From the NCBI GenBank assembly GCA_016235805.1, contig JACRIY010000018.1, positions 1 through 56,752 on the forward strand: 56,752 nucleotides of DNA, written 5' to 3'. The stretch is from Rhodocyclales bacterium. GTDB lineage: Bacteria; Pseudomonadota; Gammaproteobacteria; Burkholderiales; Rhodocyclaceae. Within the stretch, counting starts at the first letter, position 1. Every line of letters begins with the position of its first letter. Shown piece by piece: positions 49,869 through 56,752 of this stretch. Under the pieces are notes generated by a model. It was not told the DNA's origin, did no database searches, and saw only the letters and a program-made list of their open reading frames with translations. Both the position numbers and the translations under genes were made by a program.

Positions 49869-50975
49869 ATGAAACAGTCTGCCGCCGACATCGAGGACGC
49901 CTGGCCCACCGTGCTGGTGGCGCTCCTCGAACGGTCGCCTCTGGTGACCGACGTGCTAGTGGAGACCTCGGTCGTCGGTCGCGATGGTAGCGACAGCGAA
50001 CTCGACGGCGATGTGACCTTCAAGGTCGCGGGTGAACCCCACCGGCTGATCGTGGAATGCAAATCGTCCGGGCAGCCGCGCCACGTCCGAGGCGCGATCC
50101 AGCAGCTGGGCCAGGCCATCTTCCGGGCGCACGAGTTGACCCGGGGCCTGTTCGTTGCGCCCTTCATCTCGCCAACCGTCCGCGAGCTGCTGGCGCAGAC
50201 CAACATCGGATGGCTCGACCTTGCAGGGAACGCGCGTGTGGTGTTCCCGAGACTGCACCTCGAAGTCGAGAAGGCGGACCGCGACCCGTTCGCGACCAGG
50301 CGGGAGCAACGATCGCTCTTCTTTCCGAAGTCGGCGCGCCTCCTCAAAGTGCTGCTGCACCACCCGCAAGTGCCCTGGAAAGTGACTGACCTGGCGGAAA
50401 AGGCCCAGGTCAGCCTGGGCCAGGTGAGCAATGTCCGCCGCGCACTCATCGATCGGGAGTGGGCCACTGCCGAGGCGGGCGAAGGACTGCGGCTGACGCA
50501 GCCTGACGCCCTGCTCGACGCCTGGCGCGACGATGGTCTGCTTCCTCCGAGCGTTGCCTTGCGAGGCTACACGCTTAAGCACGGCAAGGCGCTCGAGGCG
50601 GCGATGGAGGCAGTGTTCGCAGACCCCGCCCTCAACGGCGATTCGCGGGTGCTACTCGCTTCTCACTCCGTCGCCCGGCGGGCCGCTCCTTATGCTCGCA
50701 TCGCCGGGGAGTTCTTCTATGCCAGCGAGGTGGGCATCCGCCTGCTCAAGCGCCACCTGGACCTGGCCACGGCGGACAAGGGCGAGAACATCACCATCTA
50801 CCGCCCAAGTGATGAGGGCCTGTGGATGGAGACCATGAAGGTGAGCCACGACATGATGGGCACGGGTCCGATCCAAACCTACCTCGACCTTCTGACCACC
50901 GGCGAGCGGGGCCGCGAGGCCGCTGAACACTGGCGCGCCGAACGCATCAGGCCCTTGCTCGCAGGAGTACCCTGA
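49869..50975 (+). CDS. AbiEi-like antitoxin / winged-helix protein
   Basis: 368 residues from ATG 49869; no good ribosome site is visible. The amino-terminal third is restriction-nuclease-like in pattern (SELDGDVTFKV, then E63-C-K65 in LIVECKSSG). A winged helix follows (KVTDLAEKAQVSLGQVSNVRRAL), and the C-terminal half matches AbiEi-type antitoxins (GEFFYASEVGIRLLKRHLDL). The next gene encodes the nucleotidyltransferase partner and shares one base (TGATG). Type IV toxin-antitoxin pairs of this kind abort phage infection or stabilise mobile DNA. Confidence 0.7.
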   Translation: MKQSAADIEDAWPTVLVALLERSPLVTDVLVETSVVGRDGSDSELDGDVTFKVAGEPHRLIVECKSSGQPRHVRGAIQQLGQAIFRAHELTRGLFVAPFISPTVRELLAQTNIGWLDLAGNARVVFPRLHLEVEKADRDPFATRREQRSLFFPKSARLLKVLLHHPQVPWKVTDLAEKAQVSLGQVSNVRRALIDREWATAEAGEGLRLTQPDALLDAWRDDGLLPPSVALRGYTLKHGKALEAAMEAVFADPALNGDSRVLLASHSVARRAAPYARIAGEFFYASEVGIRLLKRHLDLATADKGENITIYRPSDEGLWMETMKVSHDMMGTGPIQTYLDLLTTGERGREAAEHWRAERIRPLLAGVP

Positions 50976-51820
50976 TGGAAGGGAAGTCCGCGGCCGAGTA
51001 CGACGACGTCACTGCCAGCGCCGTGCTGTCGGTCTTGCTCGAGATAGGGCAGGTCCTCGGCGCCTTCAGGGACCGCTTCGTCGTGATCGGTGGCTCGGTC
51101 CCATGGCTGCTGCTGCCCAATGCGCAGCCCAGCCACATCGGGACGCTGGACATCGATCTCAGCCTCGATGCCGAGGCGCTCGGCGACGGGGACTACAAGT
51201 CCCTGGTGGACTCTCTCCTGGCCGCGGGCTACACGCGCAACGAGGCCGAGATGAAGTGGTTTCAGTTGCGTCGCCTGGTCGAAGTCAAGGCCCACGGTCG
51301 GGTGCCGGTTCTCGTGGATCTGCTGATGCCGCGCGAAGCGAAGTTCAAGCGAAACAAGCCACCGTTGCTTGCGAACTTCGCGGTGCAGAAGGCCGACGGG
51401 GCAGCTGTGGCGATGAAGTCCTACGTGACGCACACCATTGACGCCGCGATGCCAGACGGACGGCCCAATGCGGTGGACCTGCGCGTGGCCAGCATCCCGG
51501 CACTGCTCGTGATGAAAGGCTACGCGCTTGTCGGCCGAGACAAGCAGAAGGACGCCTACGACATCTACTTCTCGGTACGCAGCTTCGAGCCTGATGTCGG
51601 TGCACTCGCCGCCGAGTGCATGCGTCTCATCGACGACCCGATCGCACTCGCCGGCTTCAGCCACATCGCGAGCAAGTTTAGGCACGAAACCGACTTCGGA
51701 CCCACGACGGTCAGAGCATTTCTGGCTGATTCGGGATCCTTCGCGGGCATGACACCCGAGCAGGTTCAGATCGATGCGTTTCGTCAGGTCCGTGCGTTGC
51801 TCGATCGCATGGGACTCTGA
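50975..51820 (+). CDS. AbiEii-like nucleotidyltransferase toxin
   Basis: 281 residues. Nucleotidyltransferase signature G39-G40-S41 (VIGGSVPWLL) followed by D59-x-D61 (TLDIDLSL). Later segments KDAYDIYFSVR and MKGYALVGRDKQK are as in AbiEii/DUF1814 proteins. AbiEii-type enzymes block growth by adding nucleotides to tRNA or other targets, and the paired AbiEi neutralises them. No terminator with T-run follows. Confidence 0.8.
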   Translation: MEGKSAAEYDDVTASAVLSVLLEIGQVLGAFRDRFVVIGGSVPWLLLPNAQPSHIGTLDIDLSLDAEALGDGDYKSLVDSLLAAGYTRNEAEMKWFQLRRLVEVKAHGRVPVLVDLLMPREAKFKRNKPPLLANFAVQKADGAAVAMKSYVTHTIDAAMPDGRPNAVDLRVASIPALLVMKGYALVGRDKQKDAYDIYFSVRSFEPDVGALAAECMRLIDDPIALAGFSHIASKFRHETDFGPTTVRAFLADSGSFAGMTPEQVQIDAFRQVRALLDRMGL

Positions 51821-51857
51821 GCCACTCCTTCTGCTCGGAGCATCGACCTCCAGAAAT

Positions 51858-51892
51858 TGCCGGTCCGGAGATTCGCTTTATGCCGGTCCGGA
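51858..51892. repeat. 12-base direct repeat after AbiE genes
   Basis: TGCCGGTCCGGA occurs at 51858-51869 and 51881-51892, 23 bases apart (about two helical turns). Each copy contains the near-palindrome CCGGTCCGG. It lies between two convergent genes; purpose unknown. Confidence 0.7.
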
Positions 51893-51917
51893 ATCACCTA
51901 ATGGCGTTTCCCACACG

Positions 51918-52466
51918 CTAGTCGCGGTCTCCGTACGTTCGTTGGCATACCGTCCTGTGGGCGCACTTCTCGCAGGCCTTCCTGCGTGTCGCCGGGCGAG
52001 GCTCCGGCCCGTGGCCGGTCCTCGTCTGCAGCAGCCGATGTCGCATGGCCATCACCTGCTGTTCGTCGAACAGGTCGACCCGAATTGCCCGCAGGCCCGG
52101 TCTGCCAGACTGTTGGACTGCGACGTGAGCGACCGGTGAGACGCGCTCGCCAGTGGCTTCCTCGAGAACCAAGCGCTGCACAGAGAGCTCGATCGCATCG
52201 GACGCGTGCGCAGCGAAGTACGCCCTCGTCTTCAGCTCCACCAAGTGCAGCTCTCCACCGGCGCGGTAGGCCCGGTCGAGTCTTGCCACCAAGCCATGTC
52301 GCCTCGACTCGAAGCGCTTCTCTGCGAAGGCGAGTTGGCCTCCGGTAATCTCTCTCGGCAGCCAGCTCTCGTCAGGCTCCGGTTCCATTGCACGCAGCCA
52401 CACGTAGCCGCCAGCGAAGAGCAGCAGCCCCACGACCAGCAGCCCGCCGGAAAGGGCGTCACTCAT
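51918..52466 (-). CDS. Membrane-anchored Cas4/RecB-like nuclease, C-terminal half
   Basis: 182 residues. One membrane helix at 9-25 is followed by a PD-(D/E)XK nuclease core: D64 (VARLDRAY), E77-L-K79 (HLVELKTR) and a Gln in ELSVQRLVLEE. The C-terminal C165, C168 and C174 (CEKCAHRTVC) resemble the iron-sulfur ligands of Cas4. The first Cys and the His expected at the amino end of a Cas4 are absent here but present in the overlapping upstream gene. The two products may form one enzyme. Confidence 0.7.
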   Translation of the reverse strand: MSDALSGGLLVVGLLLFAGGYVWLRAMEPEPDESWLPREITGGQLAFAEKRFESRRHGLVARLDRAYRAGGELHLVELKTRAYFAAHASDAIELSVQRLVLEEATGERVSPVAHVAVQQSGRPGLRAIRVDLFDEQQVMAMRHRLLQTRTGHGPEPRPATRRKACEKCAHRTVCQRTYGDRD

Positions 52467-52909
52467 CCGGGTAGCCTCCTAGCATTCGCCCATGCCGCTG
52501 CCTTCGCAGCGAGGCGAACGCAGGCCCGCACACACTGCAGCAGTCGCCGGTGACGGCCCAGCAGTTCGCAGAGGGCAGGACCGAGGCGGTAGTAGGTTCT
52601 GATCAGCCACCGCCCCGCCGCGGTCCTCCTCATATACAGATCCCGGAAGGCTCGCAGGTCTCGTGTCTCGGCGCACTCTCCAAGGGCCAAGGTCGCGACG
52701 AAGCACCGGCCCTTCTTCTCGCTGGCCCGGGCGATGGCGACGCTGTCCCGGTAAAACTGATCGTGCGCGGCGTTGCCGCGGTCCTGCGCATTGACCTGTT
52801 CGTTAGTCCGCCTGGCACCATCGCGCCAGTCGAAGTGGGCCACACGTTCGCAGTAGCCCAGCTGCGCCAGCTCGCTGGCGCTCACCAGTTCGCGGTCATT
52901 CCGGCTCAT
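52463..52909 (-). CDS. Cas4-like N-terminal half joined to a CFI-box
   Basis: 148 residues from ATG 52909, overlapping the ParR-like gene by 14 bases and the next gene by 4 (ATGA). Residues 8-50 match the start of Cas4/RecB nucleases (C20 in LGYCER, H49 in GNAAHDQF). The rest, CFVATLALG, LRAFRDLYMRR and IRTYYRLGPALCELL, is the CFI-box type of C-terminal domain. No catalytic Asp/Glu/Lys is present, so it cannot be a nuclease alone. Confidence 0.65.
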   Translation of the reverse strand: MSRNDRELVSASELAQLGYCERVAHFDWRDGARRTNEQVNAQDRGNAAHDQFYRDSVAIARASEKKGRCFVATLALGECAETRDLRAFRDLYMRRTAAGRWLIRTYYRLGPALCELLGRHRRLLQCVRACVRLAAKAAAWANARRLPG

Positions 52910-53243
52910 CGACACCCGGGCCCACGTCCGATCCCTCGAACATGTCAGCCATCTCCGCAATGCTCTGACCACCGAGCTGCGCCGCGGGTGTGGTCGGGGC
53001 ACCAGCGCCGTTGGGCGCCACCGGCTTCAGCGGCATCGACGTCGGGGCACCGCCGGCGCCGCGCTGCGGCAGACCGCTCACACCGACGCGGCCCTGCTCG
53101 ACAAGAAGGCCCAGCTCCGCCAGCTTCAAGAGGCGCTTCACCCGCCTCCTGGCAGAGGTGATTCCGCTGAGCTCGCGGTGCAGGTCGGGACACTCTTCGG
53201 GCGTGATCGTCACCTGCATCACCATCTTGGGCACAGCACTCAT
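52896..53243 (-). CDS. ParR-like DNA-binding partner of the actin-like protein
   Basis: 115 residues starting 7 bases after the ParM-like stop. Basic amino-terminal region (LHRELSGITSARRRVKRLLKLAELGLL) fits a ribbon-helix-helix-like or similar DNA-binding role. The Pro/Gly-rich rest ends in an acidic tail (IAEMADMFEGSDVG). ParR proteins are poorly conserved and are placed by their position after parM; that is the main argument here. It would bind a centromere-like site and connect it to the filament. Confidence 0.6.
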   Translation of the reverse strand: MSAVPKMVMQVTITPEECPDLHRELSGITSARRRVKRLLKLAELGLLVEQGRVGVSGLPQRGAGGAPTSMPLKPVAPNGAGAPTTPAAQLGGQSIAEMADMFEGSDVGPGVDEPE

Positions 53244-53249
53244 GGCCGT

Positions 53250-54293
53250 TTACGCGCCGACCAGTGCAGCACCGGACGACACCTCCGTGCCGGCAAAGTG
53301 CTGCGGGTTCTCGCGGACGTACTGCTCGCCCATCAGTTGGAAGCCCTTCACGTTGGCATAGAGTGGCTCGTCGACCTCGCTCATCTTCACCTCGGGAAAC
53401 TTGCGCCGGATCGTGGCACGGTACAGGTGCATGCCGCCACCCACCACGACGATGTGCTCGAGATCGTCGGTCGAGCCGAGGCGTTTGTGGATCGCGGCCA
53501 CACCCTGCTCGGCGATCTTCTCGACCATCTTGTCGTACTTCTTCAGGTCGATGCTCCGCTGGTAGGCGCGCAACGGCTTGCGGTCCCTCAGGGCCTTGTC
53601 GATAGCCTCGAGGTTCTGGTAGTCCCGTCCCGTCTCGCTCGAGATCGCCGCTGCGATCTTCGTCAGCATGTCGTGCACCCCTCGATTCACCGAGTGGCTC
53701 ATCTTGCCGACGACCCTGCTGTCCAACGTCACGAGCCAGTCGAAGGTGCGCGACCCGGCGTCAATGACGAGCGTCCGCCCCTGACGCAGGTTGGCATTCG
53801 CCTGGTCACCGAACACCGCATACATCGCACCCTGCGGTTGTGCGACGACCAGGACACGGCGAACTTCCACCTTGCGCTTGCGCCCAACATCGAACGTCCC
53901 CGTCATGGCCTTCTGCAACTCGCCCCGACGGTTCATGTACTGCGAGACCGGCAGGCCCAGCACCAGGAGGTCGACGTGGTCCACCTTCATGAAGTGCAGC
54001 GCTCCGGCCGTGAAGGCACGGTACTCCTGGGTCCGGATGTAGTCGTCGTGGTGATTGCGACCGACGAAGCCGTCAGCCGCGAGTGCGACGTCGGGACCGA
54101 CTTCGTACCAGATCCCACCCACCGGCACGCACACCGTTTTTCGAGAGCTTCCGATGCCGTCGCCCGAACTGTCATGGGCGCTGTCGTAGGCGATGGACGC
54201 GAAGTGCGCGCACTCCACGTGCCCGTCCTGCGACGCGCGCACGTACTTGGTGTTCCCGAACCCCACGTCGATGGCTCTGACGATCGGTGCCAT
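53250..54293 (-). CDS. parM: ParM/StbA-like actin homologue
   Basis: 347 residues from ATG 54293. Actin-fold motifs: phosphate 1 (AIDVGFGNTKYV), phosphate 2 (VIDAGSRTFDWLV) and the adenosine site (IVVVGGGMHLY). Length fits plasmid ParM/StbA. Together with the ParR-like gene it forms a type II partition module, which R391-like elements also carry to keep the excised circle from being lost. A longer upstream frame has no ribosome site. Confidence 0.85.
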   Translation of the reverse strand: MAPIVRAIDVGFGNTKYVRASQDGHVECAHFASIAYDSAHDSSGDGIGSSRKTVCVPVGGIWYEVGPDVALAADGFVGRNHHDDYIRTQEYRAFTAGALHFMKVDHVDLLVLGLPVSQYMNRRGELQKAMTGTFDVGRKRKVEVRRVLVVAQPQGAMYAVFGDQANANLRQGRTLVIDAGSRTFDWLVTLDSRVVGKMSHSVNRGVHDMLTKIAAAISSETGRDYQNLEAIDKALRDRKPLRAYQRSIDLKKYDKMVEKIAEQGVAAIHKRLGSTDDLEHIVVVGGGMHLYRATIRRKFPEVKMSEVDEPLYANVKGFQLMGEQYVRENPQHFAGTEVSSGAALVGA

Positions 54294-55432
54294 GGGCTGT
54301 GCTCTCCACGTTGCGTTGGTCGATCTCGCCAGCATCGCCAAGCCCGCCCTCCTCGCCAACTCGAAACGACGCCCGCATCCCCCGGCATTTCGGTCGTCCC
54401 ACGTCTTGATGCGCGCTCGACGAGCCACCTTCGCAGGACTTCGGCCGTTGTCCAGACGGCAGCGCGCGCATTGAAGTCCGCTGGAACTGGCAGCTTCGGC
54501 TGCCAGCGGCCTCGCGCTCCTCCGCGTGCCATGGCGCCTGTCCGCATCGATTTGGTGGCTCGGATCCGCCTGTTACGGGTCGCCTTCCACGACTAGACGG
54601 GGGAACCTGTAGGTCAAGCCCCTGGGAAAGGTCGGAGCAAACCTCCGAAATGCACTAACCATTGCCATACCATCGCGCTCTCTTCTTCAAGGGCTGCGCG
54701 CTGTTGACAACCGCGCCTCGCATGGGTTCAACTTCCCCCCGAGCCTGTGCTGCCTGCCACAGCTCTCTATGCAAGCAGGCCGGTGCTGCGGGATCCGAAA
54801 ACCCGCCGTTCGCAGTCGTGACCTGCACTTCAAGCCTGGCCCTTCGAGGCCTTGCCGCGCCAGTCGCGGTGCTCCTACCTCTCCATCTCGATCCGTTCAA
54901 CGGATCTGCCTGAGTGGCCTTCGTTAGCGGCAACGCAGCGGCCGAGGCCATCCCACGAGCAGCCAGCGCGCTGCTCGCGAAAACACCGTCGCCTACGTCG
55001 TCAACCCCATGAGGGTTCTCGGTCGTGGTCAGCCCGTCTGAGGCTGCACGATCGATTCCAGACGTGGCCCCGTGCGCTCCGGTGGCAGGAGCGCTTTCAA
55101 GCGGCGAGAGACGGTACCCACGAACTCCCAGAAGCGCCTCGGCTTGGACCGAGGACGGCGCAGCGCATCCGACGAGGTGTGCTGGCCAGTTAGTCGACCG
55201 CCGCGGAATCGCGACGTTGGGCTACGGGACTGTGATTTTTCAACACCTGCCAGGTCGCCCCGCGCGACCGAACGCTTGAAACAAGGCACCGCCTTCGAGG
55301 GTCGACGGTGCCGGCTGCTACCTTGACCTTCGACCTGCTCGCGCGACCCTGGACGCACGTGCGAGCTGGAGTTCCGCGTCCGAACCCATTGACGCGGCCG
55401 CAGTGGCTCGCCGGCCGTCAACGGAGCAAGAG
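54294..55432. other. 1.1-kb region without a supported gene
   Basis: Between the divergent partition genes and the integrase gene. Short frames exist but none has a start site plus recognisable motif. CTGGCAGC and GCTGCCAG at 54487-54506 form a perfect 8-bp hairpin with a TTCG loop. The region must hold the partition promoter and could hold a centromere-like site, an origin or an attachment site; I saw no iteron-like series of repeats. Confidence 0.45.
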
Positions 55433-56578
55433 ATGTCGTCGAAGAAGCCAATGCCGCCGGCCAAGCTGCCGGTCTACGCACGCCGGTCGCCGGCGGGCTC
55501 GCCCAAGAACCCCCAGAACGTCCTCGACACGGAGCCCAACGGCACACGCGACTGGAGGCGCGTGCTGCACTGTGTCCTGGCGATCCACAACCCGGAGCAC
55601 TCCAAGCTCCTCAAGACGGTCTCGCAGAAGACCATGCTCGATCGCGAGCGGTTCTACTTCAAGTTCTGGGACGACCTGCGATTCAACACCTCGTTCAAAG
55701 ACGCTGATCCGCGAGTCCTGACCAACCGCCAGGTGCAGGCCGTTGCCAACCTCTGGGCCGAGCGCAAGCTCTCGGTGGCCACGGTCCACAACTACCTCTC
55801 CTTCCTCCGCACCTACGCGGGATGGATCGGCCGGCCGGGGATGGTGCGCGACGTCGCGACCTACTTCGGCGCCGATTCCCACTACGTCCACCGCGAGCGC
55901 ACAGCCAAGGTCGACCGCAGCTGGATCGCCCGATGCGTCGAGGTCGAGGCCAAGATCCGCGATGTGACGGCCTACGACCCGTGGGTCGGGATGCAGCTCG
56001 AGCTCTGCTACCGCTTCGGCCTGCGCGCCAAGGAGGCCCGGCACTTCCGGCCCCATGTCGCCGTCATCTCGCGCGAGTTGGCCAACCCTCGCGACGCCCA
56101 GCACTTCCCGGACTGCAAGCAGTTCCTGCGGGTGCGCTACGGCACCAAGGGCGGACGCCCACGCGACATCCCGGTGAAGACGCCGGAGCAGGAGGAACTC
56201 ATCGAGCGCGCGCTGCAGTCGGTGGCGCCTGGCCACTACGTCGGCGCGCCGGGCCGCACGGCGGTTCAGAACGCGAACCGCTTCTACAACGTGCTGCGCC
56301 GGTTCGAGATCACGAAGGCTGCGCTCGGGGTGACCGCGCACGGCCTGCGGCACCAGCATGCCAACGACCGCTACGAGGAACTCGCCGGCGAGCCCTCGCC
56401 GGTGCGCGGCGGCGCTGGTGCCGGGGAAGCAGACGGGACTGCGCGCATGGCCGTCTCGTCCGAGCTCGGCCACGGTCGCATCGAGATCACCGATGCGTAC
56501 CTGGGCAAGAGCCTGGCTCAGCCGCGGGTGAAGTCACCAGCCTCGGGCGACGAAGCCGTCGCCCCGCCGGCGGCGTGA
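55433..56578 (+). CDS. Tyrosine recombinase / integrase
   Basis: 381 residues from ATG 55433 (GGAG 9 bases upstream). A SAM-like core-binding domain (about 100-140, VATVHNYLSFLRTYAGWIGRPG) precedes a catalytic domain with Arg in CYRFGLRAKEARHF, the box AHGLRHQHANDRY, and ELGHGRIEITDAYLG with the Tyr. It resembles the integrase-like proteins with a phage-integrase N-terminal domain that are common on betaproteobacterial islands. It may drive integration of the element or of a smaller island. Confidence 0.85.
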   Translation: MSSKKPMPPAKLPVYARRSPAGSPKNPQNVLDTEPNGTRDWRRVLHCVLAIHNPEHSKLLKTVSQKTMLDRERFYFKFWDDLRFNTSFKDADPRVLTNRQVQAVANLWAERKLSVATVHNYLSFLRTYAGWIGRPGMVRDVATYFGADSHYVHRERTAKVDRSWIARCVEVEAKIRDVTAYDPWVGMQLELCYRFGLRAKEARHFRPHVAVISRELANPRDAQHFPDCKQFLRVRYGTKGGRPRDIPVKTPEQEELIERALQSVAPGHYVGAPGRTAVQNANRFYNVLRRFEITKAALGVTAHGLRHQHANDRYEELAGEPSPVRGGAGAGEADGTARMAVSSELGHGRIEITDAYLGKSLAQPRVKSPASGDEAVAPPAA

Positions 56579-56618
56579 GGGGCACGCCATGTCGAATGTC
56601 AGAGCGCTTCGCTGCGCA

Positions 56619-56744
56619 TTTCAGCGATCACGGACACCCGTTTCACGCTGATCGCGGACACCGTTTCACGGTGATGGCGGACGGTGCGCAGGGCATGCGA
56701 GTGACCGGGTTCATCGTATCTCAGGTGTCCGCGATGGCCGTGAA
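56619..56744. repeat. Short repeat array, probable insertion-sequence end (IS21-like)
   Basis: Three related units of 21-23 bases begin with TTTCA at 56619, 56641 and 56664 and contain GATCxCGGACACC-type cores. An inverted copy (GGTGTCCGCGATGGCCGTGAA) lies at 56724-56744. Multiple short terminal repeats are known for IS21-family elements, but the transposase would lie beyond the window. Confidence 0.5.
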
Positions 56745-56752
56745 GCCGCCCG

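Noticed and set aside
51918-54293. CRISPR-associated Cas4 locus
   Set aside because: The Cas4-like motifs are real, but there is no repeat-spacer array and no cas1, cas2 or effector gene; partition genes are the neighbours.
1-56752. rRNA and tRNA genes
   Set aside because: No recognisable rRNA segment or tRNA cloverleaf was noticed, though this was judged by eye only.

Overview
The window is about 57 kb of GC-rich DNA that is almost entirely accessory. It looks like the core and cargo of an integrative and conjugative element, or a large conjugative plasmid, from a betaproteobacterium, probably Burkholderiales. That placement is inferred from base composition and the type of transfer genes. 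No ribosomal RNA, tRNA or housekeeping gene was recognised, and no replication initiator was seen.

Left flank (1-7531): an intact DUF932 gene is followed by a terminator. Next comes a minus-strand operon of three overlapping tyrosine recombinases plus two small genes, resembling a Tn554-type or recombinase-trio transposon. It ends exactly where the 3' fragment of a second DUF932 gene begins. Control block (7814-10427): a BetR-type DNA-binding protein fused to a receiver domain, a promoter-bearing AT-rich gap, then a FlhD-like gene and a protein with two FlhC-like units in tandem. The FlhDC-like pair is comparable in role to SetCD/AcaCD, the transfer activators of SXT/R391 and IncA/C elements. 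DNA processing and transfer (10523-36462): a MobH-type relaxase homologue lacking its usual histidines, a TraD coupling protein, DUF4400, a lytic transglycosylase, an OmpA-like lipoprotein, and a complete F-type mating apparatus: TraA, L, E, K, B, DsbC, V, C, TrbI, TraF-like peptidase, W, U, TrbC, N, F, H and G. All lie on the plus strand with short gaps or overlaps.

Cargo (36483-51820): small membrane and exported proteins, an S49 peptidase, and an XRE regulator with an ImmA/IrrE-like protease. Divergent from that pair is a four-gene ubiquitin-like conjugation cassette with the gene order of Bil antiphage systems: double ubiquitin-like protein, E2, JAMM protease, E1. Convergent to it, only 4 bases away, is a two-gene unit encoding a proteasome beta-type threonine peptidase. 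Its GTG start and ribosome site place Thr directly after the initiator Met. Together these suggest a regulated module that could combine tagging, untagging and proteolysis, and it is the most interesting part of the window. Further cargo is an integrase fragment, a 500-residue protein with a possible nuclease core, a lipoprotein plus metzincin pair, and an AbiE-type toxin-antitoxin pair with six operator-like half-sites.

Right flank (51918-56752): a Cas4-like nuclease whose conserved motifs are split between two overlapping genes, a ParR-like and ParM-like partition pair, 1.1 kb without a convincing gene, another tyrosine recombinase, and an array of short repeats resembling an insertion-sequence end.
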